Shown in pieces: positions 11,961 through 23,790 of a stretch of DNA of 64,000 nt. A program made the position numbers and the translations under genes. Origin of the DNA: Sclerurus mexicanus (taxonomy: Eukaryota; Chordata; Aves; Passeriformes; Furnariidae); contig VWZF01002259.1 of NCBI GenBank assembly GCA_013396755.1, forward strand, positions 500,457 through 564,456, written 5' to 3'. The notes beneath the pieces are model-generated. The model saw only the letters and a list, made by a program, of their open reading frames with translations, ran no database searches and was not told the origin of the DNA. Position 1 is the stretch's first letter. Each line of letters starts with the position of its first letter.

Positions 11961-13179
11961 ATTTGAATTTTGCCTGCTGTGGTCATTTCACAGCTCAATT
12001 ATTTGCTTCATTATTTGATTTTTTGGTCTTGTGGAGTACAATATGATAACTTCTGCTTTCACTGTGAATGTTGCTTCCCTTAACCTTCTCCTGAATTTTT
12101 TTTTATACTCTCAGTTCTCTTCTAGACACTCCTTTATTTGTTCCTGCATAGCAGTAAGCAAGCCATCAGTCTTTAGATTCAAGGATCTTCATCACTTACC
12201 ACCTACTAAGAGACAGTCCCTCAGTTAACACCTACAGAAGTCAACCCTCTGCTGTTAGGTGAAATACTTTAAAAGAGACACCTTGATGCTTTTCACTTGG
12301 TGTTTTGCGTGAGTGGAAAGATTCTACTGCAAACCCCTGTGAAATTGTATAATGACTATTTTTATGTGTATATTTAACTACCCTATAGAGATATAAACAT
12401 ATTTAATATAGTAACAATCTCAAATCGCTTGTACATTTAGTTGATATAATGTCTATGATGACTGTTGTGGATGTCAAATTGGAAACCTTGAGTAGTTCTT
12501 GGTCCCATTCCTCTGTAGCTCCTCTCTGTCCCTATCTCAGTTTGGTTTCTTGTTTCATCCTGAAATGATAAGCAGTGTAGTTGGAAGATGATTTTTTTTT
12601 TTTCTGTGTATATTTAGACACTGACTAATACAATTAAACCTGCTGCTTGAGCAGGTGTCCAGTCATTATCATCATAATAATGGCAATGATAATAATAAAC
12701 CTAAACAAGACTAATTTTAGCAGACACCTGAGCTTGGCTTTCTGAAAATTAGTCTTTCAAAATCATTAATATCTAGCTTACAGTCTGTCTTGGCTTTCCT
12801 TTTCCATATATAAACCAGGGATAAAGTACTTACCTGCTTCCCTGTAGAGTAAATATATTAAATGGTGCTTTTATATACCATAAAGTCAAGTTCTTATAAC
12901 TAAGAATGCAAATGAGATAGCACTTTTCACATCAAGAGATGTAGGCTAGTCCTTTCTTCTATAGCATTAAGAGAGAAAACTGAACTACTTCCTACTCTTC
13001 CTGAAGATGGGCTGGAGATATAAAAATTTGTACCCTGCTTAGGGAAGTTAAAAAAAGAAAAAACAACACAGAGCATGCCAGATTTTTATTTAGATAGTGC
13101 AGATTTTTTATTTCAATTCCTCAAAGAAGCCAACTATAGCACATGTTGCACTAGTCTTTCCCACTTTGTTTAACTGAAT
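11961..13179. other. Single-copy DNA, no gene recognised
   Basis: No gene recognised. Possible continuation of the old CR1 for about 100 bases at the left edge. An ATAATAATGGCAATGATAATAATAA microsatellite-like tract sits near 12670-12700. Confidence 0.5.
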
Positions 13180-13482
13180 GGGGCCTACAAGAGAAGAACT
13201 GGAGAAGAACTGTTTACAAGGGCATGTAGTGACAGGACAAGGGTAAATGGCCTTAAATGGTCACAGAGCAGGTTTAGAATGGATATTAGAAATTAATTCT
13301 TTATTTTGAGGGTGGTGAAGCACTGGCACAAGTCACCCTGAGAAGCTGTGAGTGCCTCATCCCTGGAAGTGTTCAAGGGCAGGTTGGATGGGGCCCTGAG
13401 CAACCTGGTGTAGTGGGAGAAGTGGCAGGGGGTTTGGAGCTAGATGATCTTTAAATAACCCAAACCATTCTATGGTTGTATG
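13180..13482 (+). mobile_element. CR1 LINE 3' fragment
   Basis: Plus-strand CR1 reading GGGCCTACAAGAGAAG, GGCATGTAGTGACAGGACAA, CATCCCTGGAAGTGTTCAAG, GGTTGGATGGGGCCCTGAGC and ending CCATTCTATGGTTGTATG, which are the degenerate terminal octamers. It covers the last part of ORF2 plus the 3' UTR. 5'-truncated, no intact frame. Confidence 0.95.
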
Positions 13483-13738
13483 CCTTTTCCTGCAGCAAAC
13501 CCAGATTGCCCATCACAGTATGTATATAATACTTTCAAAGGAAGCAGGCAGCGTAAAGGGGATAGAAACATGCTAGAAATGTGTCACATGAGAAGTCAAG
13601 AAAGCTAGAAAGGTGAGTGTGCATAACTGGAGCTTGTAATAAATACTGGCTTAACTCTTTTTACTGAAAGTTTTCTTAATATTTTAGATTTAACTTGAGC
13701 CTTCAAACACCTCTATAAGGTAAAGAAGCACTAGAGAT

Positions 13739-14384
13739 CACAGAATCATAGAATACTCTGAGTTGCAAAGGACCCGTCATGATTATTGAGTCCAAGTCCT
13801 GGCCCTGAGCAGGACAACCCAAGAATCACACCATGTGCCTCTGAGTGTTGTCCAAATGCTTCTTGAACTCTTTCAGGCTTGGTGCTGTGACCACTTCCCT
13901 GGGGAGCCTGTTCCAGTGCTCAACCACCCTCTGAGTGAAAAACCTTTCCCTTATATCTAACCTAAACCTTCCCCAATACAGCTTAATTCTATTTCCTTAA
14001 CTCTTGTCACTCATCATGAGAGTGCCTGCCCCTCCTCTTCCCCTCAGGAGGAAGTTGTAACTGCAATGAGGTCTCCCCTCAATCACCTTTTCTCCAGGCT
14101 GAACAGACCAAGTGACCTCAGATGCTCTTCATACAGCTTCCCCTCAAGGGCTTTCACCATCCTCATGGCCCTCCTCTGGATGCTGTCTAATAGCTAAATG
14201 TCTTTTTTATATTGTTGTGCCCAAAACTGCACACAATACTCAAGCTGAGGTTGCACCAGTGCAGAGCAGAGCAGGACAGTCACCTTCTTTGAAACGCTGG
14301 TGATGTTGTGTTTAATGCACCTCAGGACATGGTTGGCCCTCCTGGCTGCCAGGGCACACTGCTGACTCATACTCAACTTGCCAT
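13739..14384 (-). mobile_element. CR1 LINE, 645-bp copy with reverse-transcriptase tail
   Basis: Begins CAGAATCATAGAATA and runs from the 3' UTR into ORF2. Reading in reverse, the frame over 14194-14383 contains SMSQQCALAARRANHVLRCI, ending at VQPQLEYCVQFWAQQYKKDI; the LEYCVQFWAPxYKKDI-type motif lies just upstream of the CR1 ORF2 C-terminus. The adjoining C-terminal part and 3' UTR lie at 13739-14193 but are broken by frameshifts, so the frame does not run through. It is one of the longest and clearest CR1 copies in the window and belongs to the subfamily with CCAAATGCTTCTTGAACTC in its 3' UTR. Confidence 0.95.
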
Positions 14385-15744
14385 GCAAATAATATTTTTT
14401 AAATTGCCTGAGGAAAAGTTGGCATTTCAGTGGTTGTTTATATCTTGAAATGTGAGATGAAATAAGCAAATAAAAGATTGTTCTCAAGGAACTCAAAATT
14501 AAAAAAAAAAAATCACAATTTGTAAATGTGTGATTTCCAGCCACATTTCCTTACCTGGTTTCAGAAGAATATCATTGGACTCAATAAACTTAGAGGTCTT
14601 TTCCAAACTTAGTGATTCTATAATTTTATAAAAAACATGCATTTTTTCAGTCCAAGAATCCAACATATTTTTTTTAAAGTAGAAGAAGTCTTTAAGTAAG
14701 AACAATGTCACGTCTCCTATAAATTTTTTAATTACAAAAAGCTGTATTTTTTTAAGAAGAAAATAAAAATTACATCTCTAAACTCTCCCCTAGCTCTAAT
14801 CAATACACTGAATCTACTTGGTAGATGAGTTAACTGAGACTGTAACGATAACCTGATTTCACTTTCATTGATGTAAAGTGAAAGTGACTCCATTAGAATC
14901 AATTGAGTTACACCAGCATAAAGCACCTTTAAATGATGTCGGAGTTTGGCTCAGATCATACTTGCTGCTAACTTAGAAGTTGCTGATAAATCAGTATTGC
15001 AACTGAGGAACCCAATCTCACAGTCAGGAGCTAAACTCATTGGTCCTCATGAGAACTTTCCAGGTCTATTTCTTAATTATAATTATGAAGTATATATATG
15101 TAAGCACCTGCCTCCTGTAAAGAAGATAATTCCTTCTCAATCACACTTTTCAAAGTCCTCTTATAAGTATAAACCTGTTTCACGGATTTATTTTTTTTTC
15201 TTAAACCACAATCCAAGGACACAAATATTCTTTAGTCTTATTCAGCAAGTAACATTTGGGAAAGCAGAAGCACGGTGACAGTGTTTCACATGTGCCCAGG
15301 AAGTAAGAGGTGGTGTTTCAAATTTTTGGAAAGATTAAAACAAGCAGAAGAAAGCAGCTGTAACTGTCAATTTAACATCAGTGACCATATTGTATGATTC
15401 ACTGTCATGATAGATTAGTTCAGCCGTGATATTTAAAGGTTTGAAAGGAGAAAGTTTCTTATTTGAAAGAATAGTTAATTGTTCATATTTCCAAACTGCC
15501 CACTGAGACTATGGCTATCCACAGTATGAGCTGGGGGCTGAGGGGTTGGTGGCTCCTGAAGTGGCAGAAGATGCAGGGATCCACTCAGGGAAAGCAGACC
15601 AAGGTCTCACCAGTCAGGGCTTATCCTGTTAATCCTAGCCTGATTCTGATGCACCCCAGTGATGTCTGGGCAAGACTCCTAAGCCCTAAAAATAAGTTGT
15701 TGATACCCAAACTGCCTATTAGGAACAGATCTTCAACTGCACTT
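14385..15744. other. Single-copy DNA, no gene recognised
   Basis: AT-rich DNA with several minus- and plus-strand frames of 60-110 codons and no family resemblance. It contains the displaced 29-base CR1-tail-like segment at 15023-15051 noted separately. Confidence 0.5.
15023..15051 (+). repeat. 29-bp direct repeat, copy 1
   Basis: This segment (begins GTCAGGAGCTAAACTCATTG, ends GGTCCTCATG) is identical over 29 bases to 15772-15800. Its flanks are unrelated to CR1, whereas the second copy lies in a CR1 3' end. Confidence 0.85.
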
Positions 15745-15836
15745 GACTATCTTGGGGTTGTCCTGTGCAAGGTCAGGAGCTAAACTCATTGGTCCTCATG
15801 GGTCCCTTCCAACTCAGGATATTCTATGATTCTGTG
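15745..15836 (+). mobile_element. CR1 LINE 3' terminal fragment (short)
   Basis: Carries TCCTGTGCAAGGTCAGGAGC, GGGTCCCTTCCAACTCAGGA and ends TATTCTATGATTCTGTGA, the CR1 3' UTR end on the plus strand. Contains the second copy (15772-15800) of the 29-base direct repeat. The left boundary is approximate. Confidence 0.9.
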
Positions 15837-18532
15837 AGCAATGCCCAGTTGTTGCCTGGGATGAGGAAAATGCTGAGAACATTGAGATCATTGTATGCCA
15901 GGGTTCAAGCCTGGATGTGGTGGAACAGTTGTACACATGCAACTATGGTGTTTGCTGTCAGACAGGTATGGGCTTAGGATGCCTAGAGAACCTTCACCAC
16001 CTGCAAGGATAGTGGTAGCTCATTCAGAGGCTCAGCTTTGAGTCACTCTGACTCACCTTCTCCAGCACAAGACCTCTTAAGGTGGTGCTCAACATAGGCA
16101 GATGTCTTCAGGTAGAGTGGTGTAAATACACCCCTGGCTTTGGCTGTACCTGTGCACTCATCCTGTATGTTGTTCTATCCCAAAAATTAGGATATCCCTA
16201 AAAAGGGTTAAGACCTTTTTTCCAATGTCTTCTCCAAAAGGTGTCATGAATAACTAGTGTGAAATGTATAACATGAGGGCAAACAATTCCCAGGTGTACC
16301 TGATAAACTATGATTTTGCTCTGTTAAAAAATTTATTTAATGCCAATTGTAACTTCATAGCAATGTTGACATGCTAAATGCTGCTTTATTTAGAGATTAT
16401 TTATCAAATTAGTATGACTTTGGAATTTTTTTCTTAAAGAACTGATCCTATAATCTGGCCAGCCCAGAATCTGTCCAGAAATAAACCTTCAAAGCTCTTT
16501 TTTATGATTGGTGAAAAAATTTGAAGTGCACTAGGAATAATTTAGCAGAACCCATGTTAAACATGTTTCAGACAAATGATAAATTACATGAAGCATTCAG
16601 AACTGTAGAACAGAATTCTTCTTCATTAAAAACTAAATACTGTGCTCTTCTCTACAGTGTACTCCTGTGTATACTTGTTGTTAAGTAGATTGTTTGGCAT
16701 CTCTTGATGTGTTCCTTCTTCCCTGCTGTAGAAAACCACATTAACTTCTTTAGGACTCAAAAAAAAAGCAGTGGGAACTCATCCCTAAAGGCAGAGCTTT
16801 CCTGTCAGAAGGCAGGGTCCCCAGCCTAACTCAAGTAGCTACATGGTATGTCATGGGAGCCCTTAAGCTGCCTCCCAGTAATGACAGGCAGATACTCTGC
16901 TGTGCAGCCCTCTTCATCCTTCCTGAAAAGGTAACAGTCAGCCACAAAAAAAATCATATGGAGTTTTGGGGGGCTTTAAAGTACTACATTCTATGCTGAG
17001 TCTGTTTACTATTTCTTCTCATCTGACTTTAAGGTTTATATGCATTTTAAACAACTTTTCTCCTTTGCAAGGAACCTATTTTTGCCAGCAATTCACTCTG
17101 CTACTCTGACCTTATTTGCTGATGGCATAATTTGTCTTGCAACCCTATATAAATACACTACATCAATAACATTTTCTCAAGGCTATTTTGCCCTGAACTA
17201 CACAAGAGCAAATTGGCTATTTTTGTTTTCAGCAGAGCAACAGACAATGTATAACTTTCCTTGTAAGGCTCTAATGTAAAGCAGGCATGCAGACAAGGTT
17301 TGTTTTGGTTTTATTGCTATATTTAAGAAGAAGACAAGGTGGTAAACTAGAGCTAAAGTTCAGGGTTTTTTAAAATCTACAATTGAACATGACCTTTTCC
17401 ATTCTCATTCACTTTGCACTGAGGAATAATTTCCAAAGTAGCATGGGAAGAAACAATTAAAGTTAAATGTTAATTTTCAAAAGTGAGTCCTATCTTACCT
17501 TCTAGTTTCTGAGTTGCCCCTGGAATACAATTCAGGCTCAACCTCCTGGGGACAGGCATTGGAACAAACCACTGGTGTAGCAAACAAGGAGAATAATAAC
17601 TTGCGAAATCAGACTGGTCTTCCTAAATGCATGAGGCTTAAGGTAGCAGTGTTCTTCAAAGCTGTGTTTGCTATGATTTTCTTTATTGTAGGTTGTGGAC
17701 TCCTACAAAGAGGCCAGATTCTGCACCTCAGGTGGCAAGAGTAGAAGACACTGGACTCAGCCCTAGTGTTTCTGTATAGTAAGGGGAACCGCGTGACAGT
17801 TTTCTGTGCAAAGTCACGAGCTTCAGTGTCTCTCTTCTTTGGTGTTGAGGTCTGCACCATAAACTACCAACTGGCCAGACCACACCACAGTTTCCACTTT
17901 TATATTCTTATTTTAGTAGTTCTTGAGTTAGGTAGAGTTTCCTCCCAGTGTGAGTACAAGGACATCAGGACCACAGCTGCCCAAATTTTGCACCCTCTAA
18001 GCTGAGACCATCTGTCATGCAGACCTACCATGCTCTCAGTTTGGTGTGTGCTTCCACGTGTGCAGCATCTGTAAGATCAAGCCATGCCTGTGAACTACTG
18101 CCTGTGGCTGAGAGACCTCAGCCTCCAGGTAATTGTAATATCTTAACTTAAGCATACATAAGCTGTAAACTGGAGTCTTTAATAAAAGTTCAAACTATTC
18201 TTTTTGTTCACAATGAGAGGCAATATTCCAAATCAAATCTGCAAGTGCCAGCCATTTCTCCATATCAATAAACAGCATTCATAGATTTCGGTGGGCTTTA
18301 GAGAAGACTCCAGTTTTTTTAAAAAAATTGAAACCGTGGGAATGTCATGCATCAATTCCTACCTAAAGTGCAATGGTCAGAGATGAAAAAAAAGTGTGTG
18401 ATGTCCTGTAGAACAAACATTCAGTCCTGGCTTTAGAGTTTCTAATAATGGAAACTTCACCATGAAATTTAGAAAGCGATTCCACTGATTAATCATCTTT
18501 GTTAATTTATATATTTTTTTCTGCTGAATTTC
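15837..18532. other. Single-copy DNA, no gene recognised
   Basis: Mixed-composition sequence without a recognised family. The opposed open frames at 17514-17860 overlap each other and have no family resemblance. The part around 17760-18130 is moderately GC-rich but contains no CpG cluster. Confidence 0.5.
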
Positions 18533-18784
18533 AATCATAGAGACATAAAATGATTTGGGTTGGAAAGGTTCTTAAAAAGCATCTTGTTCCAATCCCTTGC
18601 TATGGGCAGAGATGCCACCTACTAGAGCAGGCTGCTCAAAATCCCATTCAGTCTAGCACTTCCAGAGATGGAACAACCACAGGTTCTCTGGGTAACCTGT
18701 ACCAGTGCCTCACCACCCTCACAGTAAAGAATTTCTTCCTAATATCAAATCTAAACCTGCCCTCGATCAGTTTAAAGCCATTAC
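18533..18784 (-). mobile_element. CR1 LINE 3' fragment, left part of a split copy
   Basis: Begins AATCATAGAGACATAAAATG and follows the usual reverse CR1 order to CAGTTTAAAGCCATTAC. The expected next CR1 bases (CCCTTGTCC) are missing here and reappear at 19334, so this copy was split by an inserted LTR. Plus-strand frames over this region are shadows. Confidence 0.95.
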
Positions 18785-19328
18785 TGTTGAGGAATACATT
18801 CAGTGCACTAGCTCAGGGTGCAGGTGCAGTGTGAGCTGCAGGTTGAGCTGTGGAGGGTGGAAGCCCCAGGCAAGAGGCTGTGAACTGTTGACCCTTTGCA
18901 TAACAAAGGGCCCGGGGACCTGTGGCACCAGCCAGGGGACCAGACATTGAGATACAGAGCAGAACTCCAAGATTCAGGAGGCAGAGCGAGACTTTCGTAT
19001 GCTTGGACTGTGAGGGTGTAAAAGCCCAGGGGTTCCATGGAGGCACCAGCTAAGGCTGTTTCTGTGTTACTGTATCATGAATAAATTGCTTTGTGGAAGG
19101 AGATATCGCAGACTCTGCTAAGGGGAACTTGAGGCTGAACCAGTAAGGAAAGGACCTGGTCTGGCTGTGTGTCAGCGTGGGATGTGCAGGGAGCCAAGTA
19201 GGGTGCCCAGCAGGTCACTGGAGCCACCCACTGTGAAGGGGCTTTGGTCCCAGCAGTGAGTCTCTGGTGTGGGTGGTATGACTGCCAGAGAGTCTCATGA
19301 ATAGTCAGACTGGGAAGTTTCCTGAAAA
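18785..19328. mobile_element. Solo LTR inserted in a CR1 (family not identified)
   Basis: A 544-bp segment interrupts the CR1. It starts TGTTGAGGAA and ends TTCCTGAAAA, which are inverted complements apart from two mismatches; the canonical terminal CA is mutated to AA. It is bracketed by a 5-bp direct repeat ATTAC at 18780-18784 and 19329-19333. An AATAAA polyadenylation signal lies at 19080-19085, which would place the element on the plus strand. These are the hallmarks of a retroviral LTR left after recombination between two LTRs. No coding sequence accompanies it. The right half is present twice in the assembly. Confidence 0.7.
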
Positions 19329-19929
19329 ATTACCCCTTGTCCCATCCCTACGTTCCAGTCCTCTTGACTTTGCAATATTGGTGATGTTTTGGCTTAGTAT
19401 TCTAGACTGAAAAGACTTCTGTTGAATTTCTGTGGTCCACATGGATACGTAGAGACACCATCAAGTGATCCTGTAGTTNGGGGTTCCATGGAGGCACCAG
19501 CTAAGGCTGTTTCTGTGTTACTGTATCATGAATAAATTGCTTTGTGGAAGGAGATATCGCAGACTCTGCTAAGGGGAACTTGAGGCTGAACCAGTAAGGA
19601 AAGGACCTGGTCTGGCTGTGTGTCAGCGTGGGATGTGCAGGGAGCCAAGTAGGGTGCCCAGCAGGTCACTGGAGCCACCCACTGTGAAGGGGCTTTGGTC
19701 CCAGCAGTGAGTCTCTGGTGTGGGTGGTATGACTGCCAGAGAGTCTCATGAATAGTCAGACTGGGAAGTTTCCTGAAAAATTACCCCTTGTCCCATCCCT
19801 ACGTTCCAGTCCTCTTGACTTTGCAATATTGGTGATGTTTTGGCTTAGTATTCTAGACTGAAAAGACTTCTGTTGAATTTCTGTGGTCCACATGGATACG
19901 TAGAGACACCATCAAGTGATCCTGTAGTT
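19029..19929 (+). repeat. Perfect 450-bp tandem duplication around a single N
   Basis: Bases 19029-19478 and 19480-19929 are identical on reading, and the only base between them is N at 19479. Two overlapping contig ends placed side by side with a minimal gap would give this pattern, so the duplication is probably an assembly artefact and not biology. Confidence 0.9.
19334..19352 (-). mobile_element. CR1 LINE 3' fragment, right part of a split copy
   Basis: CCCCTTGTCCCATCCCTACG follows directly on the ATTAC target-site copy and resumes the CR1 interrupted at 18784. Similarity fades after about 20 bases. The same bases recur at 19785-19803 in the duplicated block. Confidence 0.7.
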
Positions 19930-22900
19930 TTCTCCTTGGAAAGATGAAGTACCTTCTGTCCCACAGGACGCCACACTGCTATCCAAGTTTTAGTTACTCA
20001 CTCCTCCACTCTCAATTCTTTGCAGGATTTTAGCATCTCTCAACACACTGATAGCAGAAATGGACAAATTATTCAATGAATGGTTTCATTATTGTCAAAT
20101 GCAGACGTATTATAATCTCACAACTCCTATTCATTATTCCATATTTCTATCCATTATTTCTTTATACTGCATAGTCACCTGGGATCTTATTATTAGATGA
20201 TTATCCACCATGGCCCTAAGTATGTTTCAGCATCACTGTTTCCCAGTTAACAAACCCACATCATTATTTGTAGCCCTCTATTCATTTATACATGGTTCTT
20301 GGCCATAATGAAATAGATACTGTTTCACTGAAATGGAACTCTCTATAAGTTTTTCATTAAGCACTTCCACCCCTCTTCTGTTACCAACAGATTTTTCTCA
20401 GCATTAATGTAATTATCCCGGTTGTTCTTAAAATTTCCAAATAACAAAGAACAAGAGAGTCCTCTGATGAACTGAGGGGAAACACAGGTACTCAGATACA
20501 ATTTCATATTAGTAATTATGCTTTCTTACTTATAGGTAAAGCATTCTTTGGTATTGTGTGCATGTTTTTTATTGTTTTTGAAGATTTTGCCATTTGAATG
20601 CATGAAACAGGATCTCTTATGATACCAGTTCAAATATCTTGTAGAAATGCAATCAATACATTACGTTAACAATATTTTTCTATCTTGTAAACCCATCAAA
20701 ATCAACATCTAAGTATAATGACAAAATCCATTTGCTGTAACATATGCCAACTAGTTGCTTGTTTGGGGTTGTGGGGTTTTAATAAATTATTTATTAGTTC
20801 AGTTCTGCATCTGCCATTTAGTCTCTTTGTTCGCTGCAATATAGTAATTTTTTTTCTGATTTGGATTTATATCTTTCCCTTTATAAGGAAAGAGCTGTAA
20901 TTAGAAGATAGGTTGCATTCCAGGTGACATTTAGCTTCATTTTTACTTAAGTTCCAAGCAAATGAGATGATTAGATAAAATCTTTACTGTTTTCAAATAA
21001 TTCTTACAGTAACTCGAAATATACTTAACCTTGGTATTCTACTGATCCTGTGAGAAAAAGTTTTCTTTTTCTTGTTCGTTGTTTTGTCCTGGAAAAAATA
21101 CCTCCAAACCTAGTTGCATAAATAATCTCTGAAAAATGACTCCTAAAAGGAAGATGAAATATTGAAAGAACAGAAGAACCAAGAAAAACAAGCTATTAAT
21201 TGTGTAAGATATTGATATGAGATGTTTTTATCTAGAAAAAGTTTGTACCTATGAAAACAGATTTTTTGAAAGAAAATAGTGATTACTTTCAGAATCCTAA
21301 ATACCTCACTGTTTTATTTATATCCACACCCCTTTAACTGAAATCTAATTATTGCCAGTGCTAAAGGAGTATCAAATGAAGAAAAGAATTCTTACTAGAG
21401 AACTGATCACATTTTTTAATAAATCTGATAATTCTATACAATTTCACCTAGAAAAAATATTTTTAACATCTAGTTATATAAGCATCTTGACCCTTTTTGT
21501 AATTTTGAATTCCCTGTACAAACACTGAGGTGCTCTATTCTTCCCAACAAGTTCTGTTGAGAAACCAGAAATTTTGTTTCCTCAGGGAGCAGGGACTCTT
21601 AATTAAACATACCTGTTCTCCATACAAGAAATGAGTTTCAAATTTTGACATTTTTTTTCTAAACCAATCTTTCTCTTCAAAAGCAATACAGTGAGGTTGG
21701 AATTAACATAATTCCTCTAAATATGCTTCCATCTGACATTTGTACCCTGACTACCACTTTTGTTGGAGGTCCTTTCAGGGAGCAACTCATCTGGCTGAGT
21801 TCAGATGTCTGTTTTAGGAGAGAAAAATTGCGCTTTAGCAAGGTCTGCTTTTCCTTCTGATGGGAAACACTGTTTGCGGTTATTGGCTCAAATGCAGCTA
21901 TATCCACTGCACATATCTCACATTAGGCAAGGTGTTGCACAGAGACCTATGGCTACACATAGTGCCATTTTTCTGAATCTCCTACGCTTGGGAATGTGTC
22001 CCAGGCTTATCGAAGGAAAAAAGGTAATCTTACCAACTGAAATCCACTAAGAGTTTCATTCACATAGAACACCAGTGTTTGTTGTTTATTTTCTCTGGGT
22101 GTACCTATATCATATTCATTGTGTGAGGGTGACCATGATGATACTCATTATCCTTAAAATCCCTTTGTGTTGCTCAGCCGTTGAAAGGAGATATAATGCA
22201 AATAAGGATCAGCCTTAAGGTGGAAAAGTAGCTTATTTTTACCAAACCATTTCCCTGTAACAAATATATCCTAGAGAATATTAAAAGATGGCAATTGTGG
22301 TATAAGACTGTGAAAGGTAGAAAAAAATAAAATATATTTAACATGGAATCAAATTTATAATTCTAACAATGCTATGCCCAAATTGGATTTAAAGGGTATA
22401 CTCCAGTATAATGAGAAGTGACTCAATGGAGATATTACTAGATTGATTTCTATGGTATGTTTATGCAGATTATAGTGGGTGACCATACAATGATATCTTT
22501 CTTATGCAAAGTCCTATTCTTACAGAAGTCATCCACAGAATGCCCCTGATGTTCTTTAGGAGCAGAATTAGTGTTAGTCTCTATTATGCTGCAACTAAAT
22601 GCCTTGTAATATCTGGTTTCTCAGTGTCTGTGAGTTTTTGCAGAGTGAGTATAGTTTATAGAATATATATTTATTTTATATTTTTAGCTAATTTTGTATG
22701 CTGATACCTGTAGACGATTCTAGAATGTGAATACATAGAAATTATTAATATCCCAGAAACTCAGTCAAAGGGAATAATAGGAGTTACTGAGCAGTATACA
22801 ATGCTTATTGCAATCAGTAACCTTACAGTATTATATAAAATGGAATGAACTGCATATAATTTAAGCAACTTAAAATTAATCATTTAATCTTCTGCCCATC

Positions 22901-23440
22901 CACTGAATGCAGCAGTTGCTGAAGTGTGCACTTCTGGGATAACCTAAGACCTATGTTCATAATTCAAAAACAGTATAGATTTCTGTGGTTTTTTGAATGT
23001 CCACCACTTCGGATGAAGAGGGAATTAGGACACATTAGCATACAGCAGAGCATGTGTTTGTTTCTGCCTGTCATGTTGATTGGTATTTGTCTTCAAGCCC
23101 ACATGGAGGTGGTTCATCTTTTTGAACAGAACAAAAATGTTTTCAGTTATATTAAAAATCATCAAGTGTCCAGAGTGGCACTAAATAGTCACTTTTAAAA
23201 CTGACTATGATGAACAGGTCTTTGAAAAAAAAAAAAAAAAAGGCAGGGGATTTTCTCCTTTTTTTATTGAAGGTGGTTTTTGTAGGTTTTATTTTTAATT
23301 TTTATTTTTATAAACAAAAGGGTTTGTGTTCTTTACTTCTATTTTTTTTTCAAGTATATGCATATTTGAAATTCTACTATGAGGGAAATGTCAGGATCCT
23401 GTGAAATAAAACAGAGTAAAAATAAGCCCCATCCATTTCT
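19930..23440. other. Repeat-poor AT-rich DNA, no gene recognised
   Basis: No CR1, LTR or exon was recognised in this long stretch. Frames up to about 90 codons are AT-rich and family-less. A 17-A run lies at 23225-23241. Confidence 0.5.
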
Positions 23441-23444
23441 AGTA

Positions 23445-23510
23445 AAGGCAGGGTTTATTTGTAAAGGAATGGTTTATCTAGTGAAGGAATGGTTTATTTC
23501 CATGGAGGCA
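23445..23510 (+). repeat. Short tandem repeat (AAGGAATGGTTTAT units)
   Basis: TAAAGGCAGGGTTTATTTG, TAAAGGAATGGTTTATCTA and TGAAGGAATGGTTTATTTC succeed each other with a period of about 23-25 bases. Confidence 0.7.
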
Positions 23511-23537
23511 TGGAAAATAGATTGTCTATTAGCACAG

Positions 23538-23790
23538 TATTCATAATACCATTTGAACAGACTTTTTCTAAGTCCTTCATTATACCATATATTGCAAGCC
23601 CTCCTTATGGAGGAAGGGGGAGAAGGGGAGAAAAAACCACCACGGTTCTCTTTTCCTTCAATGTGGTATTCATAATGTCATTTGAACAGACTTTCTCCAA
23701 GTTGTGCATCACTTATGTGTGTTGCAAGCTTTCCTACTGATGACAAGAAAAACAGAGTAAGTTTTTTACCTTGGTTTTCAAAGTACTGGG
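23538..23790 (+). repeat. Diverged tandem duplication, period about 128 bp
   Basis: GTATTCATAATACCATTTGA at 23538 recurs with a few changes at 23666 (GTATTCATAATGTCATTTGA), and both are followed by CAGACTTT, CAAG/TAAG and a GCAAGC word about 56-58 bases later. The two units differ by substitutions and small indels, so this duplication is old and real rather than an assembly error. The right end is uncertain. Confidence 0.65.

Noticed and set aside
14194..14544. 116-codon minus-strand frame as a gene
   Set aside because: The upstream 190 bases are the CR1 reverse-transcriptase C-terminus and the rest runs into unrelated AT-rich sequence, so it is a broken mobile-element remnant.
18550..19046. 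Several overlapping frames of 76-94 codons on both strands
   Set aside because: They lie over a CR1 and the inserted LTR; none matches the coding strand of either.
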